A DNA stretch of 64,000 nucleotides from CAZFNQ01 sp964520375 (GTDB lineage Bacteria; Patescibacteriota; Saccharimonadia; Saccharimonadales; JANWIN01), in contig CAZFNQ010000001.1 of assembly GCA_964520375.1 (NCBI GenBank), positions 12,879-76,878 on the forward strand, given 5' to 3'. The translations under genes were made by a program, and so were the position numbers. Shown piece after piece: positions 16,883 to 25,436 of this stretch. Every line of letters starts with the position of its first letter. Within the stretch, counting starts at the first letter, position 1. The notes beneath the pieces are model-generated. The model worked only from the letters and a program-made list of their open reading frames with translations. It made no database searches and was not told where the DNA came from.

Positions 16883-17575
16883 CTAAGGTAGTTTAGTGTT
16901 GAGCACAGCGACAACTAGATTGGTATAAGCATCGTTGCCGGCGTCTGTGTAATGAATATTTGACGGCTTCATGTATTCTGGATGACCTTTGGCCGCCGAA
17001 CACCAGCCGACAATTGTAAGATTAGGCCAACGACTTTTTGCGTCCGATAAAGCAGTATTGATTATCCCGCAACCGGTTTGATCTTGACTGGGTTCAAGAC
17101 TACAAGGCAAATTTGTCCATAGAATCGGGCGATTAGTAGGTAATAAGCCCATTATGTAGTCGATCTTAGTTCCATAGTTTGCATAGCCACGAGTGGAAGC
17201 AGTGCCTAAAATACCAGTGTCATTTATTCCGAGTTCAACCACATAAGCATCTGGGTTGAGTTTGCTGCGCACTAATGGAATGCGAGTTTTCCAATAATCT
17301 AAAAAGGCCGGGTTGGGGCAGGGACCTGTGCTGCGGCAGCCATTCCATCTTATGGCAGCGCCGGCGGCTGCCATATCTATTGGCACGTAGCCAATTTCAC
17401 TTGGTGTCATTATCATGTCACGGCGGTTAGCACCGTAAACTATGTTTGAATCCCCAATGAAGGCAACCACACCTCTGACTGAGCCAGCCGGAGTTCCTGA
17501 AAAAGCTCTAACAACTCCAGAAACGGCTACCAGTATGGTAACTGCTGCTACTAAAAGTGATAGTTTTCGGTTCAT
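16883..17575 (-). CDS. exported SGNH/GDSL-type hydrolase
   Basis: 230 residues from the ATG at 17575, chosen because GGTGGAG lies at the right distance upstream and a basic start plus hydrophobic helix (signal peptide or anchor, about 5-24) follows. Block I is AFIGDSN with the nucleophile Ser43, and block III is ELGINDTG. In block V the His is in SNIHYTDAGND, but the Asp normally three residues before it is Ser, so the triad looks incomplete. Likely an esterase acting on surface glycans, or an inactive relative. TATAAT precedes the leader. Confidence 0.82.
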   Translation of the reverse strand: MNRKLSLLVAAVTILVAVSGVVRAFSGTPAGSVRGVVAFIGDSNIVYGANRRDMIMTPSEIGYVPIDMAAAGAAIRWNGCRSTGPCPNPAFLDYWKTRIPLVRSKLNPDAYVVELGINDTGILGTASTRGYANYGTKIDYIMGLLPTNRPILWTNLPCSLEPSQDQTGCGIINTALSDAKSRWPNLTIVGWCSAAKGHPEYMKPSNIHYTDAGNDAYTNLVVAVLNTKLP

Positions 17576-17680
17576 AAGTTCTCCACCTTTATTTCCTATT
17601 AGATTATACACCATTTTAATGCAAAAAGCAAGCTGGGTTGCTTTAGGTAACGGCTGCTAAAACTCTGTACAATGTAAGCT

Positions 17681-17836
17681 ATGGCCATAAATCCTAGGTG
17701 CAATAGTTGCGGCAAGGAACTGAACCTGTACGGGGCAATTTTATTTAGCCCTCCAAATAAAAAAACTGAAGTTAAAAAGTTCCACCTTTGTAAAGACTGT
17801 TACAAAAAAATTGTTAAAAACTTCATGTATAAGTAG
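17681..17836 (+). CDS. small zinc-ribbon protein
   Basis: 51 residues. Two CxxC pairs (Cys7/Cys10 and Cys37/Cys40) in CNSCGKEL and CKDCYKK make a zinc ribbon. It ends in a basic helix. TACAAT (17668-17673) ends 7 bases before the ATG, supporting expression. Function unknown; it may bind RNA or act as a small adaptor. Confidence 0.65.
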   Translation: MAINPRCNSCGKELNLYGAILFSPPNKKTEVKKFHLCKDCYKKIVKNFMYK

Positions 17837-17904
17837 TTATGGTTTACAATCTCGCAGTCGTGTTTTACAAGTAAACCAGCTAGTATTTTTGCTATCATTA
17901 GGCA

Positions 17905-18570
17905 ATGTCATTTCCATCACATTCAAGATCAACATGGGACAAGGCCCAGGAAGCAGAAAAAGGCCACTGGGCTTGGCTGTGGCAAGCCGCTGATTCCGAA
18001 CAAAGAAAATCCTTAATTAATAATGAGACTATAAAAGGTGAGTTTATATTCCAGCAAATGGCTGATTTTTTTAAAGTTAAACCACAAAAAGATTGGCACA
18101 AGCTTAAAGTACTTGATGTCGGCTGCGGACCTATCAGCCTTATAGCCCGCAATAAGCTGGGTATAATCAGGGCCGGGGTAGATCCGCTACGTTACCCGAA
18201 TTGGGTGTATCAAGAATACGAGAACAAAAATTTCAAGGTTTACGAAAAACCGTTTGAAGAGTTAGGTGTTAAACAGAAGTTTGATGTTATTGTTTTTTAT
18301 AATGCCCTGCAACACTTCGCTGACCTAAAATCCGTCGCCAAAAAGTGCCATGAATTTTTAGCCAAAGATGGGGTCATTTATTTGTCAGAATACCTAGAGG
18401 TTCCAACCAATGAGGCACATATACAATTTTTAGAATCGGGTGCATTGAATATGTTGTTTAGCTCCGCCGGTTTTAAAGTAAACTCCGTGGAACGAGCCGT
18501 ACGACTGCCAGGTTACGTTGAGCGGCCCGATGGTTCACCTATTAACTTGTATATAGCTAGACTGATGTAG
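17905..18570 (+). CDS. SAM-dependent methyltransferase (class I)
   Basis: 221 residues, soluble. Motif I is VLDVGCGPISLIA, and the acidic residue after strand 2 is in AGVDPLRYP. Motif IV is FDVIVFYNALQHF, which resembles ubiquinone/menaquinone and sugar O- or C-methyltransferases. The N-terminal helical lid (about 1-65) is Trp- and Lys-rich. Substrate unknown. TATCAT ends just before the ATG, the leaderless pattern. Confidence 0.88.
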   Translation: MSFPSHSRSTWDKAQEAEKGHWAWLWQAADSEQRKSLINNETIKGEFIFQQMADFFKVKPQKDWHKLKVLDVGCGPISLIARNKLGIIRAGVDPLRYPNWVYQEYENKNFKVYEKPFEELGVKQKFDVIVFYNALQHFADLKSVAKKCHEFLAKDGVIYLSEYLEVPTNEAHIQFLESGALNMLFSSAGFKVNSVERAVRLPGYVERPDGSPINLYIARLM

Positions 18571-18602
18571 GCGATAGGTCCAATTTATATCTATTAGATA
18601 TC

Positions 18603-19292
18603 CTAAAATCTTTGGTTGGGTGGCATTTGGATGTTGCGACGGTCGTGCCGTCGGCGCAAAAATAGCCATAGCCAGATTAATAGCCCTACAAAGATTGCTA
18701 CCAAAGAAATAATAAGTATCCAGTGATTTGGTTTTTTCGTTGCCGCTGCAGCGGCAGGAGTTGGGGTTGTAGTGGAGGCTCCCAGCACTTTAAATGTAAA
18801 AGTTGCTTTGCCATTTTTAATAGCATTTAGAGTAATAGAAATATCATTTATGCCGTCACCATTTACATCAATTTGTTTGGTATCACCTACAAAAAAACGG
18901 AGTTTAATAGCGCCGGGACTAATGGTAAGGTCAACGTAGTTACTGGTAACTTTATTGATAGTTATGCTATATCTGATAGTTTCGTTATTTGCGGTAACGT
19001 CAAAATATAATACTTGGCCGGCTTTTAATACCAGCTGCTGGCCATTAACAGAAAAAAAGTTGTCATAATTATTAAGCAAAATTAGGGAAGTGCTAGAGCT
19101 GGGAGTGCTAGAACTAGGTGAAGAACTAGATGGAGTTGAACTCGACCCAGAACAGCCTTGGCTATATTTACAAGCACCGTAGTTGCCGCCGCCGTAAACT
19201 GCCGCCCAGGCAACTGGCTGCAAAACAAAAGCACAAACAATAAACACAGGAGCTAATAATCTGGTTATTTTGCCAAATGTCTTAATTGCCAT
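18603..19292 (-). CDS. secreted/membrane protein with Ser-Pro linker
   Basis: 229 residues. A signal peptide (about 1-31) leads to a short Cys-containing stretch (YGACKYSQGCSG) and then a Ser/Pro/Thr-rich linker. A beta-rich domain follows (about 68-170) with a possible Ca-binding-like DVNGDGINDI. The protein ends in a Thr/Pro/Ala linker, a membrane helix (about 192-212) and a very basic tail (RRRHDRRN). This sorting-like C-terminus has no LPxTG motif. No known family recognised. It diverges from tatA, with TATAAT 11 bases before its ATG. Confidence 0.72.
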   Translation of the reverse strand: MAIKTFGKITRLLAPVFIVCAFVLQPVAWAAVYGGGNYGACKYSQGCSGSSSTPSSSSPSSSTPSSSTSLILLNNYDNFFSVNGQQLVLKAGQVLYFDVTANNETIRYSITINKVTSNYVDLTISPGAIKLRFFVGDTKQIDVNGDGINDISITLNAIKNGKATFTFKVLGASTTTPTPAAAAATKKPNHWILIISLVAIFVGLLIWLWLFLRRRHDRRNIQMPPNQRF

Positions 19293-19347
19293 TTACACAA
19301 GCGATTATAACATTTATACTAAGTCTAGAATTAAAAAAGGAGAGGGT

Positions 19348-19515
19348 ATGTTTGGTAAAACAGAAGATTTGGTCATAGTTCTGCTAATTATCTTGTTGCT
19401 ATTTGGCGCTAAGAAGATTCCGGACTTGGCTCGCAGTATTGGCCAATCGGCCCGTGAGGTCAAAAAGGGCTTTAGTGGCGAAGACGAAGAAACTAGTTCT
19501 AAGAAGTCTAAGTAA
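19348..19515 (+). CDS. tatA: twin-arginine translocase subunit TatA
   Basis: 55 residues. One membrane helix (about 8-20, LVIVLLIILLLFG), then the family hinge GAKKIPDLARSIGQ and an amphipathic, charged tail. It forms the protein-conducting part of the Tat pathway, which exports folded proteins. The start at 19348 is set by AGGAGAGGG just upstream. It is followed 21 bases later by tatC. Confidence 0.95.
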   Translation: MFGKTEDLVIVLLIILLLFGAKKIPDLARSIGQSAREVKKGFSGEDEETSSKKSK

Positions 19516-19536
19516 CCCTCAAAAAAAGGAGCGGGG

Positions 19537-20538
19537 GTGGCACCGTCACAAACATTTCATGACCACATAAAAGAGCTCCGCCGTCGCATAATGTGGATAG
19601 TGCTGGCGATTGGCATAACCGCGGGTATCAGTTATGCACTGCGTGTTAGTCTTATTCGCATTTTGCAAAAACCGCTAGGAGCAACACTTTTTTACACTTC
19701 ACCAGCCGGTAGCTTTAATTTTATTATAAAACTGTCGACTATTATTGGTTTATTTGTAGCTTTGCCAGTCATAATTTATCAGTTGCTGCGTTTTATTGAG
19801 CCAGCCTTACCAATAAATATTAAAAGAAGTACGATGTTTAAGTTAATATCGGCTTCGTTTTTGTTGGCGCTGGGTGGCATAGCTTTTGGTTATTTTTACA
19901 TGGTGCCGATGTCACTACACTTTTTCGCCGGCTATTCCACGGATCAAATTAAACCGCTGATTTCGGCCAATGAGTATTTATCTTACTTGATGGGCAACTT
20001 GACTATCTTTGCCTTGATGTTTCAAATCCCCCTGGTCGTACTATTTATTAACTGGATTAAGCCTACCAGGCCGCGCAAGCTGCTGCGCTACCAGCGACAC
20101 GTCATTGTCGGTTCGTTCGCATTAGCCGTGGTTTTGCCGTTTACTTATGATCCTATTTCGCAGTTTATTGTGGCCATACCAATTATAGTGCTGTTTTACT
20201 TATCAGTAATTTTGCTGTGGGCCGCGAATCGAGGCCGCATTTATCCCGGTGAGGCCAGCCCGGCCGTCAGCCCAATCTTGCCAACACCTCCGGCGCCCTA
20301 CACTGAGCCAATGCTAGTGCCAGTATTGACTCCAACCATTAACAATAGACCGCGGTCTATTGCGGTGGAAGGCTTCGTTAGTAGGCCGGTCGGGGCACTA
20401 CCCCGCCGCACCCAATATGCCAATTCCACCGAGCTACGCCAACAGGTGGCTGGACAGCCAAAGCCAAGCCACAAATCCTCGCCAAAGCCCAGGCTGTCCA
20501 TTGATGGCATTAGTCCGCCTTTGACATCTTCAGCATAA
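19537..20538 (+). CDS. tatC: twin-arginine translocase subunit TatC
   Basis: 333 residues, GTG start with AAAGGAGCGGGG before it. The TatC core is residues ~1-235. It opens with FHDHIKELRRRIMW (the family motif FxxHLxELRxR), followed by six membrane helices with the Tat hallmark F-P-x-x-x-x-Q replaced by VALPVIIYQLLRFIEPAL, and PFTYDPISQFIVAIP near the end. The last ~95 residues are an added Pro/Arg-rich tail of low complexity, not present in usual TatC (~250). It receives substrates with twin-Arg signals. Confidence 0.94.
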   Translation: MAPSQTFHDHIKELRRRIMWIVLAIGITAGISYALRVSLIRILQKPLGATLFYTSPAGSFNFIIKLSTIIGLFVALPVIIYQLLRFIEPALPINIKRSTMFKLISASFLLALGGIAFGYFYMVPMSLHFFAGYSTDQIKPLISANEYLSYLMGNLTIFALMFQIPLVVLFINWIKPTRPRKLLRYQRHVIVGSFALAVVLPFTYDPISQFIVAIPIIVLFYLSVILLWAANRGRIYPGEASPAVSPILPTPPAPYTEPMLVPVLTPTINNRPRSIAVEGFVSRPVGALPRRTQYANSTELRQQVAGQPKPSHKSSPKPRLSIDGISPPLTSSA

Positions 20539-20550
20539 GATTAAAAAGCC

Positions 20551-20579
20551 TTGACACTGCCCACAATATTGCTTATTCT
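20551..20579 (+). promoter_or_regulatory. sigma-70 promoter
   Basis: TTGACA (20551-20556) and TATTCT (20574-20579) at 17-base spacing, about 47 bases before the ATG of the small gene at 20627. It can drive the fibre genes downstream. Confidence 0.6.
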
Positions 20580-20626
20580 ATTAGGGAAATAACCATAAAC
20601 AAATACTACTCTGTTGTGGAAGCATA

Positions 20627-20827
20627 ATGGACAAACAAAAAAACCTACAAAAACTTTTCAACAAACCTATGGATAGAAAACAGTTCCTGGGTCATGTGGG
20701 CGCCGGGGCTTTAATGGTTATGGGAATAAGCGGTCTGCTAAAAAGCCTACTGGACTATGGCAGCCAACCGCGGCAGCAGTCTGAGGTTGGTTATGGTTCA
20801 TCATCATATGGAGGCGGAAAGAAGTGA
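20627..20827 (+). CDS. small protein with Tat-signal-like N-terminus
   Basis: 66 residues. Residues 15-40 (MDRKQFLGHVGAGALMVMG) look like a twin-arginine signal with the second Arg replaced by Lys: polar R-K, Phe-Leu, then a mild hydrophobic helix with Gly and Ala. The remaining ~25 residues are Gly/Ser/Tyr/Gln-rich and unstructured. It follows directly after tatC. It may be a Tat-exported or Tat-inserted peptide, but this is inferred from the signal shape and position. Confidence 0.6.
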   Translation: MDKQKNLQKLFNKPMDRKQFLGHVGAGALMVMGISGLLKSLLDYGSQPRQQSEVGYGSSSYGGGKK

Positions 20828-20870
20828 TATATAATACAGGCTAGATAAGCTTTAGGGGAGTGATTACTGT

Positions 20871-23800
20871 ATGGCACGTTTGCCAACACCTGGAGGTGAT
20901 GACGGAACTTGGGGGGATATCCTCAATGAGTTCTTAGATGTCGGCCATAATAGTGATGGCACTCTAAAAGACGTAGTAAAGACAAGTGGTAATCAGACAG
21001 TAGCTGGGACAAAGACTTTTAGCGCATCTCCACAGGTTCCAACACCCAATAGTGCAGCTGATGCTACCACTAAAGCCTATGTCGATGCCACGGCTGGGTT
21101 GGGCACTACTGGTGCTACAGGCGCAACAGGTCCGGCCGGCCCCGCAGGAGCGACCGGTAGCGGCTCTACTGGTGCTACCGGGCCAGCAGGCAGTGCCGGC
21201 GGCCAAGGTAGTACTGGCGCTACCGGTGTCGGCAGCCAAGGCAGTACTGGCGCTACCGGTGCCGGCTCTGCGGGAGCAACGGGTGCAACAGGAGCAACTG
21301 GCACAACTGGCGGATCTGGAGCAACTGGGGCAACCGGGGCTGGTAATACAGGTGCAACGGGGCCGACGGGCTCAACCGGCCCACTAGGCAATGTCGGGGG
21401 TGATAGCTTTACGTTTACTTATGACAGTTCCAGCACAGCCGATAGCGATCCAGGCAACGGTAAGCTTAAATTTGATAACGCCACCATTGGCTCAGTTACT
21501 AAAATTTATATTGATTTGCTGGAAAGCAACGGCAGCAGCGTTACGGCTTGGCTGGATAGTTTAAATAACGGCTTCCTTAAACTTTTTAGAAATTCCAACC
21601 CAGCCAACTTTATATTGTTTACCCTTAACTCGGTCACGACTACTTCCGGCTATAGAAAATTAAACGTTACTTACCTAGACAACACCGGCACACTTAGTAC
21701 TACAACTGGTGACACTGTAGTAACATTTGCAACCACAGGGCCTACTGGGCCGCAAGGTGCAACCGGCAGCACGGGTGGTCAAGGCTCAACAGGAGCAACT
21801 GGGTCCAGCGGAACAGCGGGCGCTACGGGCTCAATAGGAGCAACTGGTGCCGGCAGTACTGGTGCCACTGGACCAACAGGCAGCACGGGTGGTCAAGGCT
21901 CAACAGGAGCAACTGGTGCCGGAACGACAGGAGCCACCGGCCCAACAGGCTCAACAGGCGGCAGCGGAGCTACTGGGGCGACCGGTCCGCAGGGCACATC
22001 AGGCGGCTCAACAACCTTTGTAGGTGATTGGGCAGATGCTACGCCTTATGCTTCAGCTGATCAGGTAACTCATAATGGTTCTAGTTACTCCTGTACTTCA
22101 GCTCATACTTCCAGTCCCTCGACTGAACCTGGGGTTGGGGGTAGCTGGCAAACCAAGTGGCAATTGGCAGCCCAGAAGGGCGACACTGGTGTAACCGGGG
22201 CAACTGGTGCTGTAGGTGCCACTGGCGTTGGAGCAACTGGAGCAACTGGAGCAGGCGGCAGCGCCGGAGCGGCTGGCTCTACTGGTGCAACTGGCGCAGG
22301 AGGAGGGACTGGGGTTACCGGGGCTACCGGCCCACACGGCCAGTTTGGCGGTAATTCATTCAGCTTTACTTATGACGATTCAGCGACTACAGACAGCGAC
22401 CCGGGTAATGGCAAGTTTAAGTTTGACAATGCCACTGTTAGCTCAGTCACCAAGATATATATTGACTTGCTTGATTCCGGCGGTACAACCATAACCACCT
22501 GGTTGGACAGCCTAGACGACATTACTAACAGTGTTACCGGCAGCCTAAAACTATTCAGCATTGCCGACCCCACACTGTGGGCTGTCTTTAACCTTACATC
22601 GGTTACTTCGGCAACCGGTTATCGTAAACTTAATGTTACTTACGTTGCATCAAACTCAACGCTGGCCACTACAGCTTCAGACACAGTTGTCAGCTTTGCA
22701 GTAGCCGGCGCAGCTGGTGCCACAGGCTCAACTGGTAGTGGCGGTGCCGACGGGGCAACGGGTGCCACCGGTGCAGGTGGATCAGCTGGAGCCGCCGGAG
22801 CAACCGGGGCCACGGGCGCTGGTGGTGCCAGTGGAGCTACCGGCCCAAACGGAGCGAGTGGCGCCACCGGACCGCAAGGCAATACCGGTGGTGATAGCTT
22901 TACGTTTACTTATGACAATTCCAGCACAACTGATGCCGACCCTGGTAATGGCAAGCTAAAACTTAATAACGCAACCGTTTCGTCCGTCACCAAAATCTTT
23001 GTTGATTTGCTGGACAGCAATAGCGCATCGGTTACAAATTGGCTAGACAACCTCAACGGCGGCACAGTCAAGCTGTTCAATAATTCTGCGCCAACTAATT
23101 TTGCAATCTTCACGTTAACTTCAGTAACCTCAGCAACTGGATACCGAAAGCTAAACGTAGCCTATTTAGCAGATAACGGTACCTTGGGTACCGGAACCGG
23201 TGATATGGTGGTAACATTCGCACCGCAAGGCGCTACGGGGGCCACTGGGCCTCAAGGCGCTACAGGTACAACCGGAGCTACTGGTACAACTGGCGGTGCC
23301 GGATCCACAGGAGCAACAGGACCCTCCACCGTAGCTGATAACGTTTTTACGCTACAAGACGATGGTGATGCTACTAAGCAAGGACAGTTCCAGCTGTCTG
23401 GGGTTAGTGCTGGCTCAACTAAGACGCTAACCTGGCCAAATGCTAATGACACAATAGTTGGCAAAGCTACCACAGATACCTTTACCAACAAAACATTTGA
23501 TACGGCAGGGACAGGAAATGTCCTTCAAATTAATAGCACAACCGTTTCTGATAAGACCGGCACGGGTAAAGTCGTCCTGGATACGTCACCTACCTTAGTT
23601 ACACCTGCCGTGGGTGCAGCCACAGGAACATCATTGGTCCTATCATCCTTCCTAAACGAGGCCAAGGGTGCCGATATTGCTTCTGCGACGACCACAGATA
23701 TTGGGGCAGCGACCGGTAACTATGTACACGTTACCGGAACTGTAACTATTACTGGACTAGGTACAGTACAGGCCGGAACCCGTAGGATAGTTAAATTCAC

Positions 23801-25190
23801 TGGCGCCTTAACTCTGACTCACAACGCCAGCAGCTTGATTCTGCCAGGTTCGGCCAATATAACTACCGTAGCTGGTGACACTGCTACATTTGTTTCCCTC
23901 GGCTCCGGTAACTGGATTTGTACGTCATACCAGAAAGTCACTATTACAGGTACTGGTAGTGCTGTCTTAGCAACTTCGCCGACAATCGTGACTCCGACCA
24001 TCGCTGCAACTGACTGGACAAATGCGACTCACACGCATGCTGGCGCTTCTACCGGAGGCCAGATTGCTCACTCAGCATTAACGGGATTAACCTCTGGAGA
24101 CGACCACACTCAATACGCACTATTAGCCGGCCGTAGTGGTGGGCAGACTCTAATTGGTGGTACCGGTTCGGGCGACAACTTAACGCTAAAATCTAGTTCC
24201 AACGGTACGGTTGGTAAAGTTATCTTTGGCGCCGCAGCTGCCACAGCTTATGATGAAGTCAATGAACGATTTGGCGTCGGTACAGCCTCGCCCAGCTCTG
24301 TACTAAATATTGTCGACACCCAACCAGCCTCGGTAAGTTCTTCGCCTGGTACTGACGCTACCAATAACCTGGTCGTATCAGGCGGTATAGGTGGTGCTAC
24401 TACGATTGCAACTACCGGTACTGGTGGACATGGTGCCGATTCATCCGTTACTACCGCTGCAGGAGGTACAGCCGCCTCGGCCACGACAGCCTCCACTGGC
24501 GGCCGGGGCGGCAACTTTACCGTTACTGGTGGACAAGGCGGACAAGCAGGTCTTCTTGCCACTACTGCCGTTGGTGGAGTTGGTGGCGGCTTCACAGTCA
24601 CAGCTGGACAAGGTGGAACTGCTATTGCCGGTGGTGGAGGCGCGACTGCAACTGGTGGAGTCGGTGGCGCTATAAATCTAACAGGCGGAACAGGTGGTGC
24701 AGCAACCCTTGCTACTACTGCTAATGCCCAGACCGGTGGAGCGGTCAACATTACCGGTGGGACGGGCGGAGCGGCCACCTCAGGTGGAACAAATAACGGC
24801 GGCGATGGCGGGGCTGTCATAATAACGGCCGGGCCTGGAGGTACGGGAGCGTCTTCTGCAGGTACCGCCGGCCTAATTCTTTTCAAGACCAGCACCACCA
24901 CTGGTGCTGCGACAACAAAATTGACAATTGGTCTTAACCTATCCATTGCAGATGCCGCCAACGTCATACTTGGTACCTCTACAGGAACTAAGTTCGGGAC
25001 GGGTACATCTCAAAAAATTGGTTTTTATAATGCTACTCCGGTTGTGCAGGCAGCCTCTATCACTCCCGCACCGGCTGGCGGGACGGGTGCTGCCGCCGGT
25101 GGTTGGGATACAGCTGCACACAGAAACACTGCAATTACGGCAATAAACGATATAATAACTGCATTACAAAACTTAGGCTTAACGGCGTAA
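20871..25190 (+). CDS. giant collagen-like, tail-fibre-like surface protein
   Basis: 1439 residues, no signal peptide. Residues 1-75 form an N-terminal module: LPTPGGDDGTWGDILNEFL, then NQTVAGTKTFSASPQVPTP and a TKAYVD motif as in phage tail fibres. Collagen blocks of Gly-x-y follow, rich in GATGATGP and GSTGATG. They alternate with three copies of a ~110-residue beta domain (each opening with SFTFTYD.SSTADSDPGNGK, ending in DTVVTFA). At about 380-435 sits a Trp/Tyr-rich module (VGDWADATPYASADQVTHNG) like carbohydrate-binding CBM5/12. The C-terminal third carries tail-fibre-like repeats and a Gly-rich block (about 1160-1335). Likely a long surface fibre or adhesin. AGGGGAG lies upstream of the start. 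Confidence 0.88.
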   Translation: MARLPTPGGDDGTWGDILNEFLDVGHNSDGTLKDVVKTSGNQTVAGTKTFSASPQVPTPNSAADATTKAYVDATAGLGTTGATGATGPAGPAGATGSGSTGATGPAGSAGGQGSTGATGVGSQGSTGATGAGSAGATGATGATGTTGGSGATGATGAGNTGATGPTGSTGPLGNVGGDSFTFTYDSSSTADSDPGNGKLKFDNATIGSVTKIYIDLLESNGSSVTAWLDSLNNGFLKLFRNSNPANFILFTLNSVTTTSGYRKLNVTYLDNTGTLSTTTGDTVVTFATTGPTGPQGATGSTGGQGSTGATGSSGTAGATGSIGATGAGSTGATGPTGSTGGQGSTGATGAGTTGATGPTGSTGGSGATGATGPQGTSGGSTTFVGDWADATPYASADQVTHNGSSYSCTSAHTSSPSTEPGVGGSWQTKWQLAAQKGDTGVTGATGAVGATGVGATGATGAGGSAGAAGSTGATGAGGGTGVTGATGPHGQFGGNSFSFTYDDSATTDSDPGNGKFKFDNATVSSVTKIYIDLLDSGGTTITTWLDSLDDITNSVTGSLKLFSIADPTLWAVFNLTSVTSATGYRKLNVTYVASNSTLATTASDTVVSFAVAGAAGATGSTGSGGADGATGATGAGGSAGAAGATGATGAGGASGATGPNGASGATGPQGNTGGDSFTFTYDNSSTTDADPGNGKLKLNNATVSSVTKIFVDLLDSNSASVTNWLDNLNGGTVKLFNNSAPTNFAIFTLTSVTSATGYRKLNVAYLADNGTLGTGTGDMVVTFAPQGATGATGPQGATGTTGATGTTGGAGSTGATGPSTVADNVFTLQDDGDATKQGQFQLSGVSAGSTKTLTWPNANDTIVGKATTDTFTNKTFDTAGTGNVLQINSTTVSDKTGTGKVVLDTSPTLVTPAVGAATGTSLVLSSFLNEAKGADIASATTTDIGAATGNYVHVTGTVTITGLGTVQAGTRRIVKFTGALTLTHNASSLILPGSANITTVAGDTATFVSLGSGNWICTSYQKVTITGTGSAVLATSPTIVTPTIAATDWTNATHTHAGASTGGQIAHSALTGLTSGDDHTQYALLAGRSGGQTLIGGTGSGDNLTLKSSSNGTVGKVIFGAAAATAYDEVNERFGVGTASPSSVLNIVDTQPASVSSSPGTDATNNLVVSGGIGGATTIATTGTGGHGADSSVTTAAGGTAASATTASTGGRGGNFTVTGGQGGQAGLLATTAVGGVGGGFTVTAGQGGTAIAGGGGATATGGVGGAINLTGGTGGAATLATTANAQTGGAVNITGGTGGAATSGGTNNGGDGGAVIITAGPGGTGASSAGTAGLILFKTSTTTGAATTKLTIGLNLSIADAANVILGTSTGTKFGTGTSQKIGFYNATPVVQAASITPAPAGGTGAAAGGWDTAAHRNTAITAINDIITALQNLGLTA

Positions 25191-25203
25191 AGGGTATAAT
25201 ACT

Positions 25204-25431
25204 ATGGTTAATAACGTTCAAGCGGCACTAAACTTAATAGATCAGAATATTGCCAATCTAAATGGTACCCGCCAATCCCATATGGAACTTCAAGAGGCCG
25301 TTGCGATTTTACAAAACTTAATTGATAAAACTATAGAAAATGCTAAAAATCCAAAGACTGTAGAAAATAATAAAACTACGCCAGAAACTGCCGCGGTGGA
25401 TAAACCTAAAACCGAAAAGAAGAAAGTCTAA
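25204..25431 (+). CDS. small helical protein between the two fibre genes
   Basis: 75 residues. The first ~45 form a likely amphipathic helix or coiled coil (ALNLIDQNIANLNG, ELQEAVAILQNLIDK), and the rest is a Lys/Thr/Pro tail. No family recognised. TATAAT (25195-25200) ends 3 bases before the ATG, and the next fibre gene starts 5 bases after its stop. It may be a chaperone or a trimerisation partner of the fibres; this is a guess from position. Confidence 0.65.
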   Translation: MVNNVQAALNLIDQNIANLNGTRQSHMELQEAVAILQNLIDKTIENAKNPKTVENNKTTPETAAVDKPKTEKKKV

Positions 25432-25436
25432 AAAAT

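Noticed and set aside
24248..24967. Long open frame on the minus strand opposite the glycine-rich block (Pro/Val/Ala-rich product)
   Set aside because: It mirrors the GC-rich Gly codons of the plus-strand gene. No start signal or family similarity supports it.
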